Assembly (NCBI RefSeq): GCF_030687295.1
Contig: NZ_CP117425.1
Location: 2,918,001-2,982,000, forward strand
DNA: 64,000 nucleotides
DNA from: Pseudomonas beijingensis
GTDB lineage: Bacteria > Pseudomonadota > Gammaproteobacteria > Pseudomonadales > Pseudomonadaceae
Reading direction: 5' to 3'
Position 1 is the first letter of the stretch; the number at the start of each line of letters is the position of its first letter. Under the pieces are notes generated by a model that worked only from the letters and a program-made list of their open reading frames with translations, was not told the DNA's origin and did no database searches. This document shows, in pieces, positions 34,043 to 42,053 of this stretch. A program made the translations under genes and the position numbers.

Positions 34043-35252
34043 ACCGGGCAAGGCCGGTGCCTTGATGGCCGTTGAGGTGGCGTTGGAGCGGCTGCTCGAG
34101 ATGGCGGCGAGTACACCGATTGTCCAGCGCGAGCATTTGCCTTTGGCCGCGGCGTCAGGGCGAGTGCTTGCCGAGGATCTGGTCTCGACCCTTGATCTAC
34201 CGCCATGGCCCAACAGCGCCATGGACGGCTATGCCTTGCGGCTGGCGGACTGGAACGGCGAGCCGTTGGTGGTCAGCCAGCGGATTTTTGCCGGGCAGGC
34301 GCCGGAGCCGCTGGCCGCTGGCACGTGTGCGCGGATCTTCACGGGGGCGCCAGTCCCTGCCGGCGCCGATTGCGTCGAGATGCAGGAAAACACCGTGGTT
34401 GAAAGCGATCAACGGGTGCGGTTTACCGAGCCCATGGTCGGTGGGCAGAACATTCGTCCTCAAGGACAGGAGACCACCGTTGGGGAGCAAGTCCTTTGCG
34501 CCGGTACTCGCCTGGGGCCGATCGAGCTGGGCTTGGCGGCATCCTTGGGCTGTGCGTCGCTGGACGTGGTGCGCAAGGTCCGCGTCGCCGTGCTGTCCAC
34601 GGGTGATGAGCTGGTCGAGCCCGGGCAGGCATTGGGTCCCGGCCAGATCTATAACAGCAACCGCGTGTTGCTGTGCGGCTGGCTGCAACGCCTGGGCTGT
34701 GAGGTGGTTGACGCAGGTATCCTGCCCGACGATTTGTCGGCCACCCGCGAGCGCCTGGCACAGTTGTCGGATGTCGATCTGATCCTGTCCACTGGAGGGG
34801 TATCGGTGGGGGAGGCGGACTTCCTGGGCATCGCCTTGCGCGAGGACGGTGAATTGGCGCTGTGGAAACTCGCCATCAAACCGGGTAAGCCGCTGACGTT
34901 CGGGCATTACCGTGGTGTGCCAGTCATAGGCTTGCCTGGAAATCCCGCTTCGACCCTCGTGACGTTCGCGCTGCTGGCACGACCTTACCTATTGAGACGC
35001 CAAGGCGTTCAGTCGGTGGCGCCGCTCAAGTTCAAGGTGCCGGCCGGTTTCGCCTGGCCAAAGGCGGGCAGTCGACGAGAATACCTGCGAGGCCGTATGG
35101 AGAATGGTCGAGCGATCATCTACCGAAATCAGAGCTCGGGTGTCCTGCGCAGCGCGGCCTGGGCCGAAGGGCTGGTCGAAGTGCTCGAGGGACAGACGCT
35201 GGTGGAGGGCGACGAGGTGGGCTTCATCCCCTTGAGCGAAGTCCTGGGCTAG
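34026..35252 (+). CDS. moeA: Molybdopterin molybdenumtransferase MoeA
   Basis: 408 residues. The MoeA N-terminal dimerisation domain (ALERLLEMAASTPIV) is followed by LPPWPNSAMDGYALR (substrate-binding aspartate), RIFTGAPVPAGADCV, a MoeB-like domain with VLSTGDELVEPGQ, IYNSNR, STGGVSVGEADF and the C-terminal beta-barrel GLPGNPASTLVTF. It inserts molybdate into adenylylated molybdopterin. The GTG start at 34026 lacks a strong ribosome site; an ATG at 34065 (MAVEVALERLL) is an equally credible start and would remove the overlap with moaB. A hairpin terminator follows. Confidence 0.93.
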   Translation: MNPVGKPGKAGALMAVEVALERLLEMAASTPIVQREHLPLAAASGRVLAEDLVSTLDLPPWPNSAMDGYALRLADWNGEPLVVSQRIFAGQAPEPLAAGTCARIFTGAPVPAGADCVEMQENTVVESDQRVRFTEPMVGGQNIRPQGQETTVGEQVLCAGTRLGPIELGLAASLGCASLDVVRKVRVAVLSTGDELVEPGQALGPGQIYNSNRVLLCGWLQRLGCEVVDAGILPDDLSATRERLAQLSDVDLILSTGGVSVGEADFLGIALREDGELALWKLAIKPGKPLTFGHYRGVPVIGLPGNPASTLVTFALLARPYLLRRQGVQSVAPLKFKVPAGFAWPKAGSRREYLRGRMENGRAIIYRNQSSGVLRSAAWAEGLVEVLEGQTLVEGDEVGFIPLSEVLG

Positions 35253-35272
35253 TACCCTGGCAGGTGTTCTCC

Positions 35273-35299
35273 GGCCCGAGTTGGACGCTCGGGCCTTTG
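35273..35299 (+). terminator. Probable terminator of moaB-moeA
   Basis: GGCCCGAG and CTCGGGCC pair with a loop of about 8 nt, followed only by TTTG. The stem is strong but the T tract short. Confidence 0.55.
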
Positions 35300-35311
35300 C
35301 GCGCCTCACCT

Positions 35312-35692
35312 TTATCGCGTGAGCAGCATCACCAACTGATCGAATCGATTGTTGGCGATCCAGCCCAGCAGGCCGAGCACCACCGCCGCAGCCCCAGCCG
35401 AATAGGCCAGCCGGTGGCGGATCACCCTGACGTCGGTGCGAATTTCATCCATGTCTTTGCGGATGTATTTGAGGTGGGTTTCCAGTTCAACGACGCGCGG
35501 TTCCAAATCAATTCCTCCAACGGGATTACTGCAACTTTTGCATTCGTTTCGAGTATCGGCCCGCCCGCTTCCAAAGGATGCGAGCTGCCGGGGCGACAGT
35601 TTGTATTCACGGTTATGCATGGGACGGTCCATCCCCTTGGCCATAACTGTTCGAGCGACTGATCCGGCCCCTGCGGGCCGTGACGTATCCAT
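35312..35692 (-). CDS. Small coiled-coil membrane protein, unknown
   Basis: Up to 126 residues. The C-terminal part is the informative part: LEPRVVELETHLKYIRKDMDEIRTDVRVIRHRL is a charged heptad-like helix, followed by one transmembrane segment (YSAGAAAVVLGLLGWIA) and a short tail. This resembles the small hemolysin-XhlA-like helix-plus-anchor proteins common in Pseudomonas. The N terminus is uncertain: the first 55 residues look non-conserved, and the start could be the internal MHNREYKL at residue 25 or later. Function is unknown. Confidence 0.5.
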   Translation of the reverse strand: MDTSRPAGAGSVARTVMAKGMDRPMHNREYKLSPRQLASFGSGRADTRNECKSCSNPVGGIDLEPRVVELETHLKYIRKDMDEIRTDVRVIRHRLAYSAGAAAVVLGLLGWIANNRFDQLVMLLTR

Positions 35693-35935
35693 CCATGGGA
35701 GAATGCTTCCTTGTGTGATGAGGGTTTAAGCGATCCAGCAAACATGAAGCCAAGGTGTCTCAATACCGCTGGAGGGTCAATTGAGCTGATTCGCCAGATC
35801 TTGTAAGAAAACTCTTCGAATCAGGGCGTGTCGATCGGGCGAGTCGTCCTGCTCTGTTAATAAATTGAGATGCGTCGGGCTTTTTCGCTCGAATGGGTGG
35901 TCCCATGCCTGTACCTTCCAATGACGGAGACCACG

Positions 35936-36853
35936 ATGAGCAAAGGCAAGGCGCTGTTGATTCTGCATGGCAAGCAAGCGCTCAACGAAGAGGTTCGCTC
36001 GGCAGTGATGCTCAAGCGCGAACAGGGCTGGGAGCTGGCGGTACGGTTGACCTGGGAAGCTGGTGATGCCCAGCGATGCGTCGATGAAGCCCTGGATGCT
36101 GGTTATACCCGACTGATCGCCGGCGGCGGTGATGGAACCTTGCGTGATATCGCCGAAGCGATCGCCCTCAAGTCCAGCGATGCCAGTCTGGTACTGCTGC
36201 CGCTGGGCACGGCCAACGATTTCGCCCGGGCGGCCGGTGTTCCGTTGGAGCCTGCGCAGGCCCTGGATCTATTGGACGTTGCGCCGCAGGCCGTTGATGT
36301 GGGCGAAGTCGGCGGGCGGATTTTCCTGAACATGGCCACCGGTGGTTTTGGTAGCCAGGTGACGGCGAACACCTCCGAGGATCTCAAGAAGGTCTTGGGC
36401 GGTGCCGCCTACCTGTTCACGGGCCTGTCGCGATTCAGTGAGCTGAGTGCCGCCTATGGTGAGTTGCAGGGCCCCGATTTTCACTGGCAGGGCGATTTGC
36501 TCGCGCTGGGCATCGGGAATGGCCGGCAGGCGGGGGGAGGCCATGTGCTGTGCCCGGAGGCGTTGGCGGATGATGGGTTGCTGGACATCAGCATCCTGCC
36601 GGCGCCCCAGGAAGTGGTCAGTACCTTGAAGGACTTGCTCGCTGGCGGCCTGGGCATCGACAACATGTTTGTCCGCGCGCGCTTGCCGTGGGTGGAAATC
36701 AAGGTCGCTCAAGGCCTGGACATCAATCTCGATGGCGAACCGTTGCAGGTCGGCACCCTGCGCTTCACTGTCCGACCGAAGGCGCTGCGGCTGCACCTGC
36801 CATCCGATTCGCCGCTGTTGGGCGGCGCGACGGTGCTCAGTCATCCAGGCTGA
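35936..36853 (+). CDS. yegS: YegS-like lipid kinase (diacylglycerol kinase catalytic domain)
   Basis: 305 residues. LIAGGGDGTLRDIAEAI is the GGDGT nucleotide-binding motif, and PLGTANDFARAAGVP the PxGTxNDFA motif. NMATGGFGSQVT, FRFTVRPKALRLHLP-type C-terminal strands and GDLLALGIGNGRQAGGG complete the fold. YegS phosphorylates a membrane lipid, phosphatidylglycerol in vitro for the E. coli protein. The ATG at 35936 (MSKGKALLILHGK) is chosen; the upstream extension to 35870 is not conserved. Its 3' end overlaps the convergent response-regulator gene by 17 bp. Confidence 0.92.
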   Translation: MSKGKALLILHGKQALNEEVRSAVMLKREQGWELAVRLTWEAGDAQRCVDEALDAGYTRLIAGGGDGTLRDIAEAIALKSSDASLVLLPLGTANDFARAAGVPLEPAQALDLLDVAPQAVDVGEVGGRIFLNMATGGFGSQVTANTSEDLKKVLGGAAYLFTGLSRFSELSAAYGELQGPDFHWQGDLLALGIGNGRQAGGGHVLCPEALADDGLLDISILPAPQEVVSTLKDLLAGGLGIDNMFVRARLPWVEIKVAQGLDINLDGEPLQVGTLRFTVRPKALRLHLPSDSPLLGGATVLSHPG

Positions 36854-37496
36854 TGATTTGCTCGCGCACCGCGAACAGCACAAGGCCGGCCACGTCATGG
36901 ATCTGCAAGCGCTTCATGACTTGCGCCCGGTGGGTTTCCACGGTCTTGACGCTCAGGTTCAGGCCGTTGGCAATTTCCCGAGTGGACTTGCCACGCACGA
37001 TCAGCCGCAGAATTTCCAACTGGCGTGCCGTCAGGTTATGGGTCTGGGCAGGGCCCGGCTGATGTTTCTGGACGCGGGTCAGTGCCTGGTTGATCACCGT
37101 GTGAGCGATGGCAGGGCTCAGGTAGCGTTCGTCATTGCGCAGCGCTTCCAAGGCGTGTTTCAGCTCGGTGGCGGTGGTGTCCTTGAGCAGGTAGCCATGG
37201 GCGCCTGATTCGAGCGCCTGCATGATCAGTGTCGGATCCGTATGCATCGACAGGATCATCACCTTGCTGTGAGGTCGTACCCGCTTGAGCTGTTGCAAGG
37301 CATCCAGGCCGCTGGTGTCCTTCATGGAAATGTCCAGCAGCACGATGTCGGGGTTCAGCCGCTCGACCAACTCCACCAATTGCGTGCCGTCATTGGCTTC
37401 GCCGATCACGGCATAGCCTGGGATATCCATGACCAGGGCGCGTACGCCGGCCCTGATCAGGGAGTGGTCATCTACCAGAAGCAAATTACAAATCAA
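36837..37496 (-). CDS. NarL/LuxR-family response regulator
   Basis: 219 residues. The receiver has VDDHSLIRAGVR, phosphoacceptor Asp in DIVLLDISMKDTSG, LSMHTD (switch Ser) and LLKDTT (conserved Lys). The LuxR helix-turn-helix at the C terminus is LTARQLEILRLIVRGKSTREIANGLNLSVKTVETHRAQVMKRL. It overlaps the upstream sensor-kinase gene by 4 nt, so the two are one operon and a cognate pair. The regulon cannot be told from sequence alone. Confidence 0.9.
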   Translation of the reverse strand: MICNLLLVDDHSLIRAGVRALVMDIPGYAVIGEANDGTQLVELVERLNPDIVLLDISMKDTSGLDALQQLKRVRPHSKVMILSMHTDPTLIMQALESGAHGYLLKDTTATELKHALEALRNDERYLSPAIAHTVINQALTRVQKHQPGPAQTHNLTARQLEILRLIVRGKSTREIANGLNLSVKTVETHRAQVMKRLQIHDVAGLVLFAVREQIISLDD

Positions 37497-38386
37497 AGGA
37501 GAACCTTATTCTTACTGGCTCGTTCCAGGGCGCGCGGTGCCCAGGGGAAGCGTGCTTCGATGTGCGTGCCTTTGCCGGCCTCGCTCATGATCTTGAGGGT
37601 ACCGCCCAATTGTTCGACCCGCTCCAACATGCCGGCCATGCCTCGTTGACCTTCGCGAGCGGGGTGGCTGGCCGGGACAAATCCCTGGCCATCGTCGCTG
37701 ATCACCAGGGTCAGGCCGTCGGGCAGGCGTTGCAGGCGTACCAGCAGGTTCGTCGCCCGGGCATGGCGCAATATATTGGTGACTGCTTCCTGAGTGATCC
37801 GGAACACCGCGACCGACATCTCCTCCGGGATCCCCGTCATGCGCTGTTGGCAATCGAGGCTCCACTTCACCGGGACGTTGGCCAGGGTCTTGAGCAGGTG
37901 CGCCCGCAGGCTGGCCTCAAGCCCGAGGCTGGCCAGTTCTCTGGGGTTGAGAATCGCCGATACGTCGCGGACCTTGTTGAGGGTTTCGTCCAGGGTCTCG
38001 CACAAGAGCGCGCACTGACCTTGCAATTCCTCTGGCATCCGCCGCTTGAGCCATTCGCCTTGCAGTTTCGCCGCGGTCAGCAACTGGCCAATGTCGTCGT
38101 GCAGTTCGCGGCTGAGTCGATGGCGCTCATTCTCCTGGACCTCGAGCAACCGGTCGGCCAGCTCCTGGGGCTGGAATTTGATGGATTTGCGCGACAATCG
38201 ATGGTGGATCCAGACACAGCTCAAGGCCGCGACATTCAGGGCCAGCAGGACCAACGGCACCGTGTCGGCGTACAGGTAGGTGAGCAGGCAGCCGAGGGTC
38301 GAGCAGATGCACAATAATAAGGTGAAGCGACGGGCGTTTTCTCGGGAGGGAGGCCAGGTGATGAATGACTTGAGGCTGGCGTGCAT
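37493..38386 (-). CDS. NarX/DegS-type sensor histidine kinase
   Basis: 297 residues. Two adjacent transmembrane helices (about 25-65) have almost no periplasmic loop. HisKA_3 dimerisation follows, with phosphoacceptor His in RLSRELHDDIGQLLTAAKL, then HATPase with VFRITQEAVTNILRHARA (N box), ISDDGQGF and GQRGMAGMLERVEQLGG (G box). The lack of an external domain suggests sensing within the membrane or cytosol. The ATG at 38386 is preferred to the TTG at 38401. It is translationally coupled to the NarL-type regulator. Confidence 0.88.
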   Translation of the reverse strand: MHASLKSFITWPPSRENARRFTLLLCICSTLGCLLTYLYADTVPLVLLALNVAALSCVWIHHRLSRKSIKFQPQELADRLLEVQENERHRLSRELHDDIGQLLTAAKLQGEWLKRRMPEELQGQCALLCETLDETLNKVRDVSAILNPRELASLGLEASLRAHLLKTLANVPVKWSLDCQQRMTGIPEEMSVAVFRITQEAVTNILRHARATNLLVRLQRLPDGLTLVISDDGQGFVPASHPAREGQRGMAGMLERVEQLGGTLKIMSEAGKGTHIEARFPWAPRALERASKNKVLL

Positions 38387-38606
38387 AGCGGATGGAGCCA
38401 ATGAATGTTCGCTGCGGGCAGGCCGGTCAGCGCATCTGACAGGCCGGGTCGGGTAAACGTTTCAGGTCGAAGGCGGCTTCGGTTGGCGGCTTTTATGACG
38501 CTGTCTTGAAGTGGCTGACGCGGGAGATAGTACCACTTCGCCTATCGTTGGTCGCGCTCGGCATGGAGCCGTGAAAGCGCTAGGGAGCAGGCACATCGCC
38601 ATCGTA

Positions 38607-39077
38607 TCAGGCTTGTTTCTGGGGATAAGACACCAACGCCAGCGGACGCGACGCGGCCAATGCCTGGCCGGGACTCTGACCCACCTGGAAAGCGAATGCC
38701 TCGATCAAGGACGTCTGTTCGCTGCTGTCCAGGCCCAACTGGCCAGTGGTGTGATCGACCAGTTCCAATTGCCAAGCCATCAGGGTGAAGCAATCCTTCA
38801 ACGCGTCCAGGGCCTGATCATGCAACTCCATGTGGTTTTGCGCATGGCTGAGCAAGCCATGGATATGTAGGGAAAACTCCGAAACGGCTTCCAGCGCCAG
38901 GGCATTGGCCTTGTTTGCCAGTTTCAGCAAAGTGCTGAGCATGCAGTCGATGGCGTCCTTGTCATTGTTGATCAATTGCAGATGGCTCAGGCATTCCTCC
39001 GACTTGGCCAGCAGTGTCTCGGCCTCGATCAGAAATTCGGGAAGACGTTGATTCCAGTTCCTACGATCGTTCGGCAT
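38607..39077 (-). CDS. Degenerate Hpt-like protein near cheV
   Basis: 156 residues, soluble and helical. The stretch MLSTLLKLANKANALALEAVSEFSLHIHGLL (about residues 45-75) aligns by pattern with CheA/Hpt P1 domains (typically xxRxxHTxKGxAxxxGxxxLxxxxHxLExLL). The phosphoacceptor histidine position is leucine and the KG pair is not kept. The protein would therefore be a four-helix bundle unable to carry phosphate. I do not recognise a named family. The start at 39077 has GGAGATAAGC upstream; it follows a small ORF and lies divergent from cheV. Confidence 0.6.
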   Translation of the reverse strand: MPNDRRNWNQRLPEFLIEAETLLAKSEECLSHLQLINNDKDAIDCMLSTLLKLANKANALALEAVSEFSLHIHGLLSHAQNHMELHDQALDALKDCFTLMAWQLELVDHTTGQLGLDSSEQTSLIEAFAFQVGQSPGQALAASRPLALVSYPQKQA

Positions 39078-39079
39078 GC

Positions 39080-39301
39080 TTATCTCCACAACATCATGTC
39101 AGGCGAAAGGAAACCGCGTATGGCGAACGGCTGGATCTCAAGGTCGAGCGCGGACGGACGCGTGACGACACGCCCGTGCCGTTCAGCGAAGGTGAATTCG
39201 TAAACGATTACACGGGTGGGATCGGCCGAAAGGCTGCAGGTCCGATGTCCTGTGGTCGCGTACAAAAGCCTGACTCCGTTCAGCAATGAGAATGGCGTCA
39301 C
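39080..39301 (-). CDS. Possible small protein coupled to the Hpt-like gene
   Basis: A 73-residue frame starting at a GTG, with reasonable GC-rich third positions. Its stop TAA lies inside the ribosome-site region of the next gene (GGAGATAAGCATG), which would allow translational coupling. It contains no recognisable motif; the central VIVYEFTFAERHGRVV looks like a beta-strand pair. No good ribosome site is seen before the GTG. It could be spurious. Confidence 0.35.
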   Translation of the reverse strand: MTPFSLLNGVRLLYATTGHRTCSLSADPTRVIVYEFTFAERHGRVVTRPSALDLEIQPFAIRGFLSPDMMLWR

Positions 39302-39346
39302 ATTAATGGCTATTGGATAACGGGAATATCAGGTTGGACCTGATTG

Positions 39347-39369
39347 TGCCTAAGGGAATCCCTTAGGCA
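39347..39369. other. Perfect 10-bp stem-loop in the cheV upstream region
   Basis: TGCCTAAGGG-AAT-CCCTTAGGCA with no T tract afterwards, so it is unlikely to be a terminator. It lies between the small leftward ORF and the FliA-type promoter of cheV. It may be an operator or an RNA structure; unknown. The rest of 39302-39558 holds only the promoter described below. Confidence 0.5.
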
Positions 39370-39490
39370 GGGGAACTTAGTGCGCAAACCGGAGTCGCGC
39401 AGCGGGGAAAAGTAGCAGATGAAATCATGAAGCCAGTAAAACATGATGTTAATGTGATATCAATTCCCCTCGCTGTGTTTTATCCGGGGG

Positions 39491-39517
39491 TCAAGATTCG
39501 GTTCGTACGGCCGATAT
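39491..39517 (+). promoter_or_regulatory. FliA (sigma28) promoter of cheV
   Basis: TCAAGATT-N11-GCCGATAT, a near-perfect match to the flagellar sigma28 pattern TCAAGTTT/TAAAGTTT-N11/12-GCCGATAA. Transcription would begin near 39525, 35 nt before the ATG at 39559. This excludes the longer upstream frame as the coding start. Confidence 0.85.
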
Positions 39518-39558
39518 CGGTTTTATTGGATTCATCCGAACAAGCCCAGGAGTCATCG

Positions 39559-40482
39559 ATGGCCGGCATTCTCGACACAGTAGATCAACGAACCCAACTG
39601 GTGGGTGAGAATCGTCTGGAAATTCTCATGTTTCGCCTGGCGGGTCGGCAGTTGTTCGCCATTAACGTGTTCAAAGTCCAGGAAGTCCTGCAACTACCGA
39701 AGTTGACCCTGATGCCGCAACGCCACCCGTTCGTGTGCGGCGTGGTCAATCTGCGAGGCCAGACGCTGCCGGTGATCGACCTGTCCCAGGCCATTGGCAT
39801 GCGTCCGCTGGTGCCAGGAGCCAACAGCACCATTATCGTGACCGAATATAACCGTTCGGTTCAGGCGTTCCTGGTGGGCGGTGTCGACCGCATCGTCAAC
39901 ATGAACTGGGAAGCGATCCTGCCACCGCCGACCAGTGCCGGTCGCGAGCACTACCTGACGGCCATCAGCAAGGTGGACGATCAGTTGGTGGAAATCATCG
40001 ACGTGGAAAAAGTCCTGGCCGAAATCGTGCCTTACAACGCCAAGGTCTCCCGGGACAAACTCGAAGACCCGGTGCTGGAGCGCGCCCGTGGCCGCGAAGT
40101 GCTGCTGGTGGACGACTCCAATGTTGCGCTCTCGCAACTGCGCGACACCCTGGGTCAACTGGGCGTGAAAATGCACATCGCCAGCGACGGCCTGAAGGCC
40201 CTGAACATGCTCAAGGCCTGGGCCGATACCGGCGAGGTCATGACCGACAAATTGCTGATGATCTTCACCGACGCGGAAATGCCGGAAATGGACGGCTACC
40301 GCCTGACCACCGAAATCCGCAACGACCCGCGTTTGCGTGGGCTCTATGTCGTACTGCACACCTCGCTGTCCGGCAGCTTCAACGACTCGATGGTCAAGAA
40401 GGTCGGTTGCGACAATTTCCTCTCCAAATTCCAGCCGGACAAGCTGGTCGACGTGGTGCGTCAGCGGTTGATGCTCGACTGA
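39559..40482 (+). CDS. cheV: Chemotaxis coupling protein CheV (CheW-receiver)
   Basis: 307 residues. A CheW domain (about 15-160: EILMFRLAGRQLFAINVFKVQEVL, VCGVVNLRGQTLPVIDL) is followed by a receiver domain (VLLVDDSNVALSQL, phosphoacceptor Asp in MIFTDAEMPEMDGYRL, LHTSLSG). CheV couples chemoreceptors to CheA and can be tuned by phosphorylation. The start at 39559 (MAGILDTVDQRTQLVGENRLEIL) has AGGAGT upstream and lies downstream of a FliA promoter; the frame from 39427 begins upstream of that promoter. It is a single gene away from any visible che cluster. Confidence 0.93.
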   Translation: MAGILDTVDQRTQLVGENRLEILMFRLAGRQLFAINVFKVQEVLQLPKLTLMPQRHPFVCGVVNLRGQTLPVIDLSQAIGMRPLVPGANSTIIVTEYNRSVQAFLVGGVDRIVNMNWEAILPPPTSAGREHYLTAISKVDDQLVEIIDVEKVLAEIVPYNAKVSRDKLEDPVLERARGREVLLVDDSNVALSQLRDTLGQLGVKMHIASDGLKALNMLKAWADTGEVMTDKLLMIFTDAEMPEMDGYRLTTEIRNDPRLRGLYVVLHTSLSGSFNDSMVKKVGCDNFLSKFQPDKLVDVVRQRLMLD

Positions 40483-40520
40483 AACCGATGGTGGTTTGCT
40501 TCAACGGCCGGCTCGTATAA

Positions 40521-40540
40521 GGTGGCATTTTTTTGCCACC
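40521..40540 (+). other. Poly-T-loop hairpin before the MOSC gene
   Basis: GGTGGCA-TTTTTT-TGCCACC, a 7-bp stem with a six-T loop placed between cheV and the ribosome site (GGGGAG) of the next gene. It could act as a weak cheV terminator or stabilise the downstream mRNA. There is no T tract after it. Confidence 0.45.
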
Positions 40541-40552
40541 GGGGAGTTGACC

Positions 40553-41362
40553 ATGTTGCGGCTGAGCGCGCTGTATCGGTATCCGTTGAAGTCCGGCAAG
40601 GGTCAACCCCTGCAGGACATTGGCCTGGACAAGCTCGGGCTGGACGGTGATCGGCGCTGGATGCTGGTGGACGAGGGCACGGGCCGGTTCTTGACCCAAC
40701 GCGCCGTGGCGAAGATGAGCCAGCTTTCGGCCTTATGGAACGAGGCGGGTGGCCTGACGCTCAGCGCGCCGGGCCATGGCGCCATCGACGTGCCGTTGCC
40801 GCCCACCCAGCAAGAGCAGCGGCGCGGCGTGATCATCTGGCGTGACACCTTGCGTGTGCCGGACGCCGGTGACGCGGCCGCGGCCTGGGTCAGCGAATTC
40901 ATCGGCAACCCCACGCGGCTGGTGCATGTGCCGGTGGAACTGGCACGTACCACCGCCGCCGGTTATGGCAAGGACGACGACAAGGTCGCTTTTGCCGATG
41001 GTTTCCCCCTGCTGCTGATTGGCCAGGCGTCATTGCAGGACTTGTCGAGCCGGGTCGGTCGCTCGTTGGAAATGCTGCGCTTTCGTCCCAACCTGGTGGT
41101 CGAGGGCAGCGAGGCGTTTGCCGAGGACGGCTGGAAGCGCATTCGTATCGGCGAGGTGGAGTTTCGGCTGGTCAAGCCTTGCTCGCGTTGCATCATGACC
41201 ACGGTCGATCCGCACACCGGAGAACGCGATCCGCATCGCGAACCCTTTGCCACGTTGCAGCAATACCGTTCGACGCCGGACGGTGCGATGTTCGGCCAGA
41301 ACCTGGTCAACGACAGCGATGGCCGGCTTGAAGTCGGCATGCCGGTTGAAGTGCTCGAATAA
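40553..41362 (+). CDS. MOSC-domain protein (YcbX type)
   Basis: 269 residues. An N-terminal MOSC_N beta-barrel domain (LSALYRYPLKSGKGQPL, DRRWMLVDE) is followed by a MOSC domain with FRPNLVVEG and VKPCSRCIMTTVDP, whose cysteine is the expected molybdenum ligand. YcbX-type proteins reduce N-hydroxylated bases together with a flavoprotein. This member lacks the C-terminal 2Fe-2S ferredoxin domain found in E. coli YcbX, so it needs a separate electron donor. Its gene is 8 kb from mobA/moaB/moeA. GGGGAG precedes the ATG at 40553, and a strong terminator follows. Confidence 0.88.
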   Translation: MLRLSALYRYPLKSGKGQPLQDIGLDKLGLDGDRRWMLVDEGTGRFLTQRAVAKMSQLSALWNEAGGLTLSAPGHGAIDVPLPPTQQEQRRGVIIWRDTLRVPDAGDAAAAWVSEFIGNPTRLVHVPVELARTTAAGYGKDDDKVAFADGFPLLLIGQASLQDLSSRVGRSLEMLRFRPNLVVEGSEAFAEDGWKRIRIGEVEFRLVKPCSRCIMTTVDPHTGERDPHREPFATLQQYRSTPDGAMFGQNLVNDSDGRLEVGMPVEVLE

Positions 41363-41376
41363 AAAGAGCCGTGAAT

Positions 41377-41411
41377 AAAAATGCCCGTGTCATTGGACAC
41401 GGGCATTTTTG
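41377..41411 (+). terminator. Rho-independent terminator after the MOSC gene
   Basis: AAAAATGCCCGTGTC-ATT-GGACACGGGCATTTTT: a long near-perfect stem with flanking A and T tracts, 15 nt after the stop. Confidence 0.92.
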
Positions 41412-41426
41412 TTTGTCACGTCACGG

Positions 41427-41467
41427 CTTTTCTAGCTTTTCTAGCTTTTCTAGCTTTTCTAGCTTTT
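41427..41467. repeat. 9-bp tandem repeat, about 4.5 copies
   Basis: CTTTTCTAG is repeated four times exactly (41427-41462) followed by a partial copy, between the MOSC terminator and an inverted intergenic repeat. It lies in noncoding DNA. Such an exact short array is a likely length-variable site. Confidence 0.9.
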
Positions 41468-41632
41468 GTGGCGAGGGGATTTATCCCCGCTGGGCTGCAA
41501 AGCAGCCCCCAACAAGGCTTAGCACAATCAGCCTGACACACCAAGGCGGCAGGTCTTGGGGCTGCTGCGCAGCCCAACGGGGATAAATCCCCTCGCCACA
41601 GAATCAGCCGCAAGCTCCCTCGCCACAGAGGT
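41468..41632. repeat. Inverted intergenic repeat, GTGGCGAGGG family
   Basis: GTGGCGAGGGGATTTATCCC...GCTGGGCTGC and its inverted counterpart ending CCCCTCGCCAC (41599) form a pair about 70 bp apart. A partial third unit (AAGCTCCCTCGCCAC) follows. The same family occurs at 47653. The 313-bp gap 41363-41675 is otherwise filled by the terminator and tandem repeat. Confidence 0.85.
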
Positions 41633-41675
41633 AACCGTGTCTCCGGGAGGGGGCCAGTTTCGGTGGTGTGCCGAA

Positions 41676-41960
41676 TCAGCCGCGGTATTCACACAGATAG
41701 GCAGTGTCGACGGTCACTTTGAGCTGGAACTTGCTGTTGGCCGGTACATTGAACTGGCTGCCGGCCGCGAAGGTTTCCCAGCCGGTGCTGTCGGGCAGCT
41801 TCACGGTCAGGGCGCCGGAAACGACGTGCATGATTTCCCGTTGGGCCGTGCCGAACTCATATTCGCCCGGTGCCATGACGCCGATGGTCGCGGGGCCTTC
41901 GGCAGTGCCAAAAGCGATCGACTTGACGGTGCCGTCGAAGTACTCGTTGACTTTAAACAT
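41676..41960 (-). CDS. ppnP: Pyrimidine/purine nucleoside phosphorylase PpnP
   Basis: A 94-residue cupin-fold protein (formerly DUF1255/YaiE). The sequence [41 protein letters not shown] and [25 protein letters not shown] covers the whole small cupin. It phosphorolyses diverse nucleosides. The start MFKVNEYF at 41960 is the family start; the frame to 42020 adds 20 unrelated residues. Confidence 0.92.
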   Translation of the reverse strand: MFKVNEYFDGTVKSIAFGTAEGPATIGVMAPGEYEFGTAQREIMHVVSGALTVKLPDSTGWETFAAGSQFNVPANSKFQLKVTVDTAYLCEYRG

Positions 41961-42053
41961 GGGCGATTCCTCGAAAAAGGGGCTTAAAAAGGCCGGCCAG
42001 TATGCACAAGGCTTGAACATTCGTCATCTGCCGCGCCGGGCGGTGGCCGCCGC

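Noticed and set aside
39427..39558. 44-residue N-terminal extension of CheV
   Set aside because: It starts upstream of the FliA promoter and has no CheW-domain similarity.
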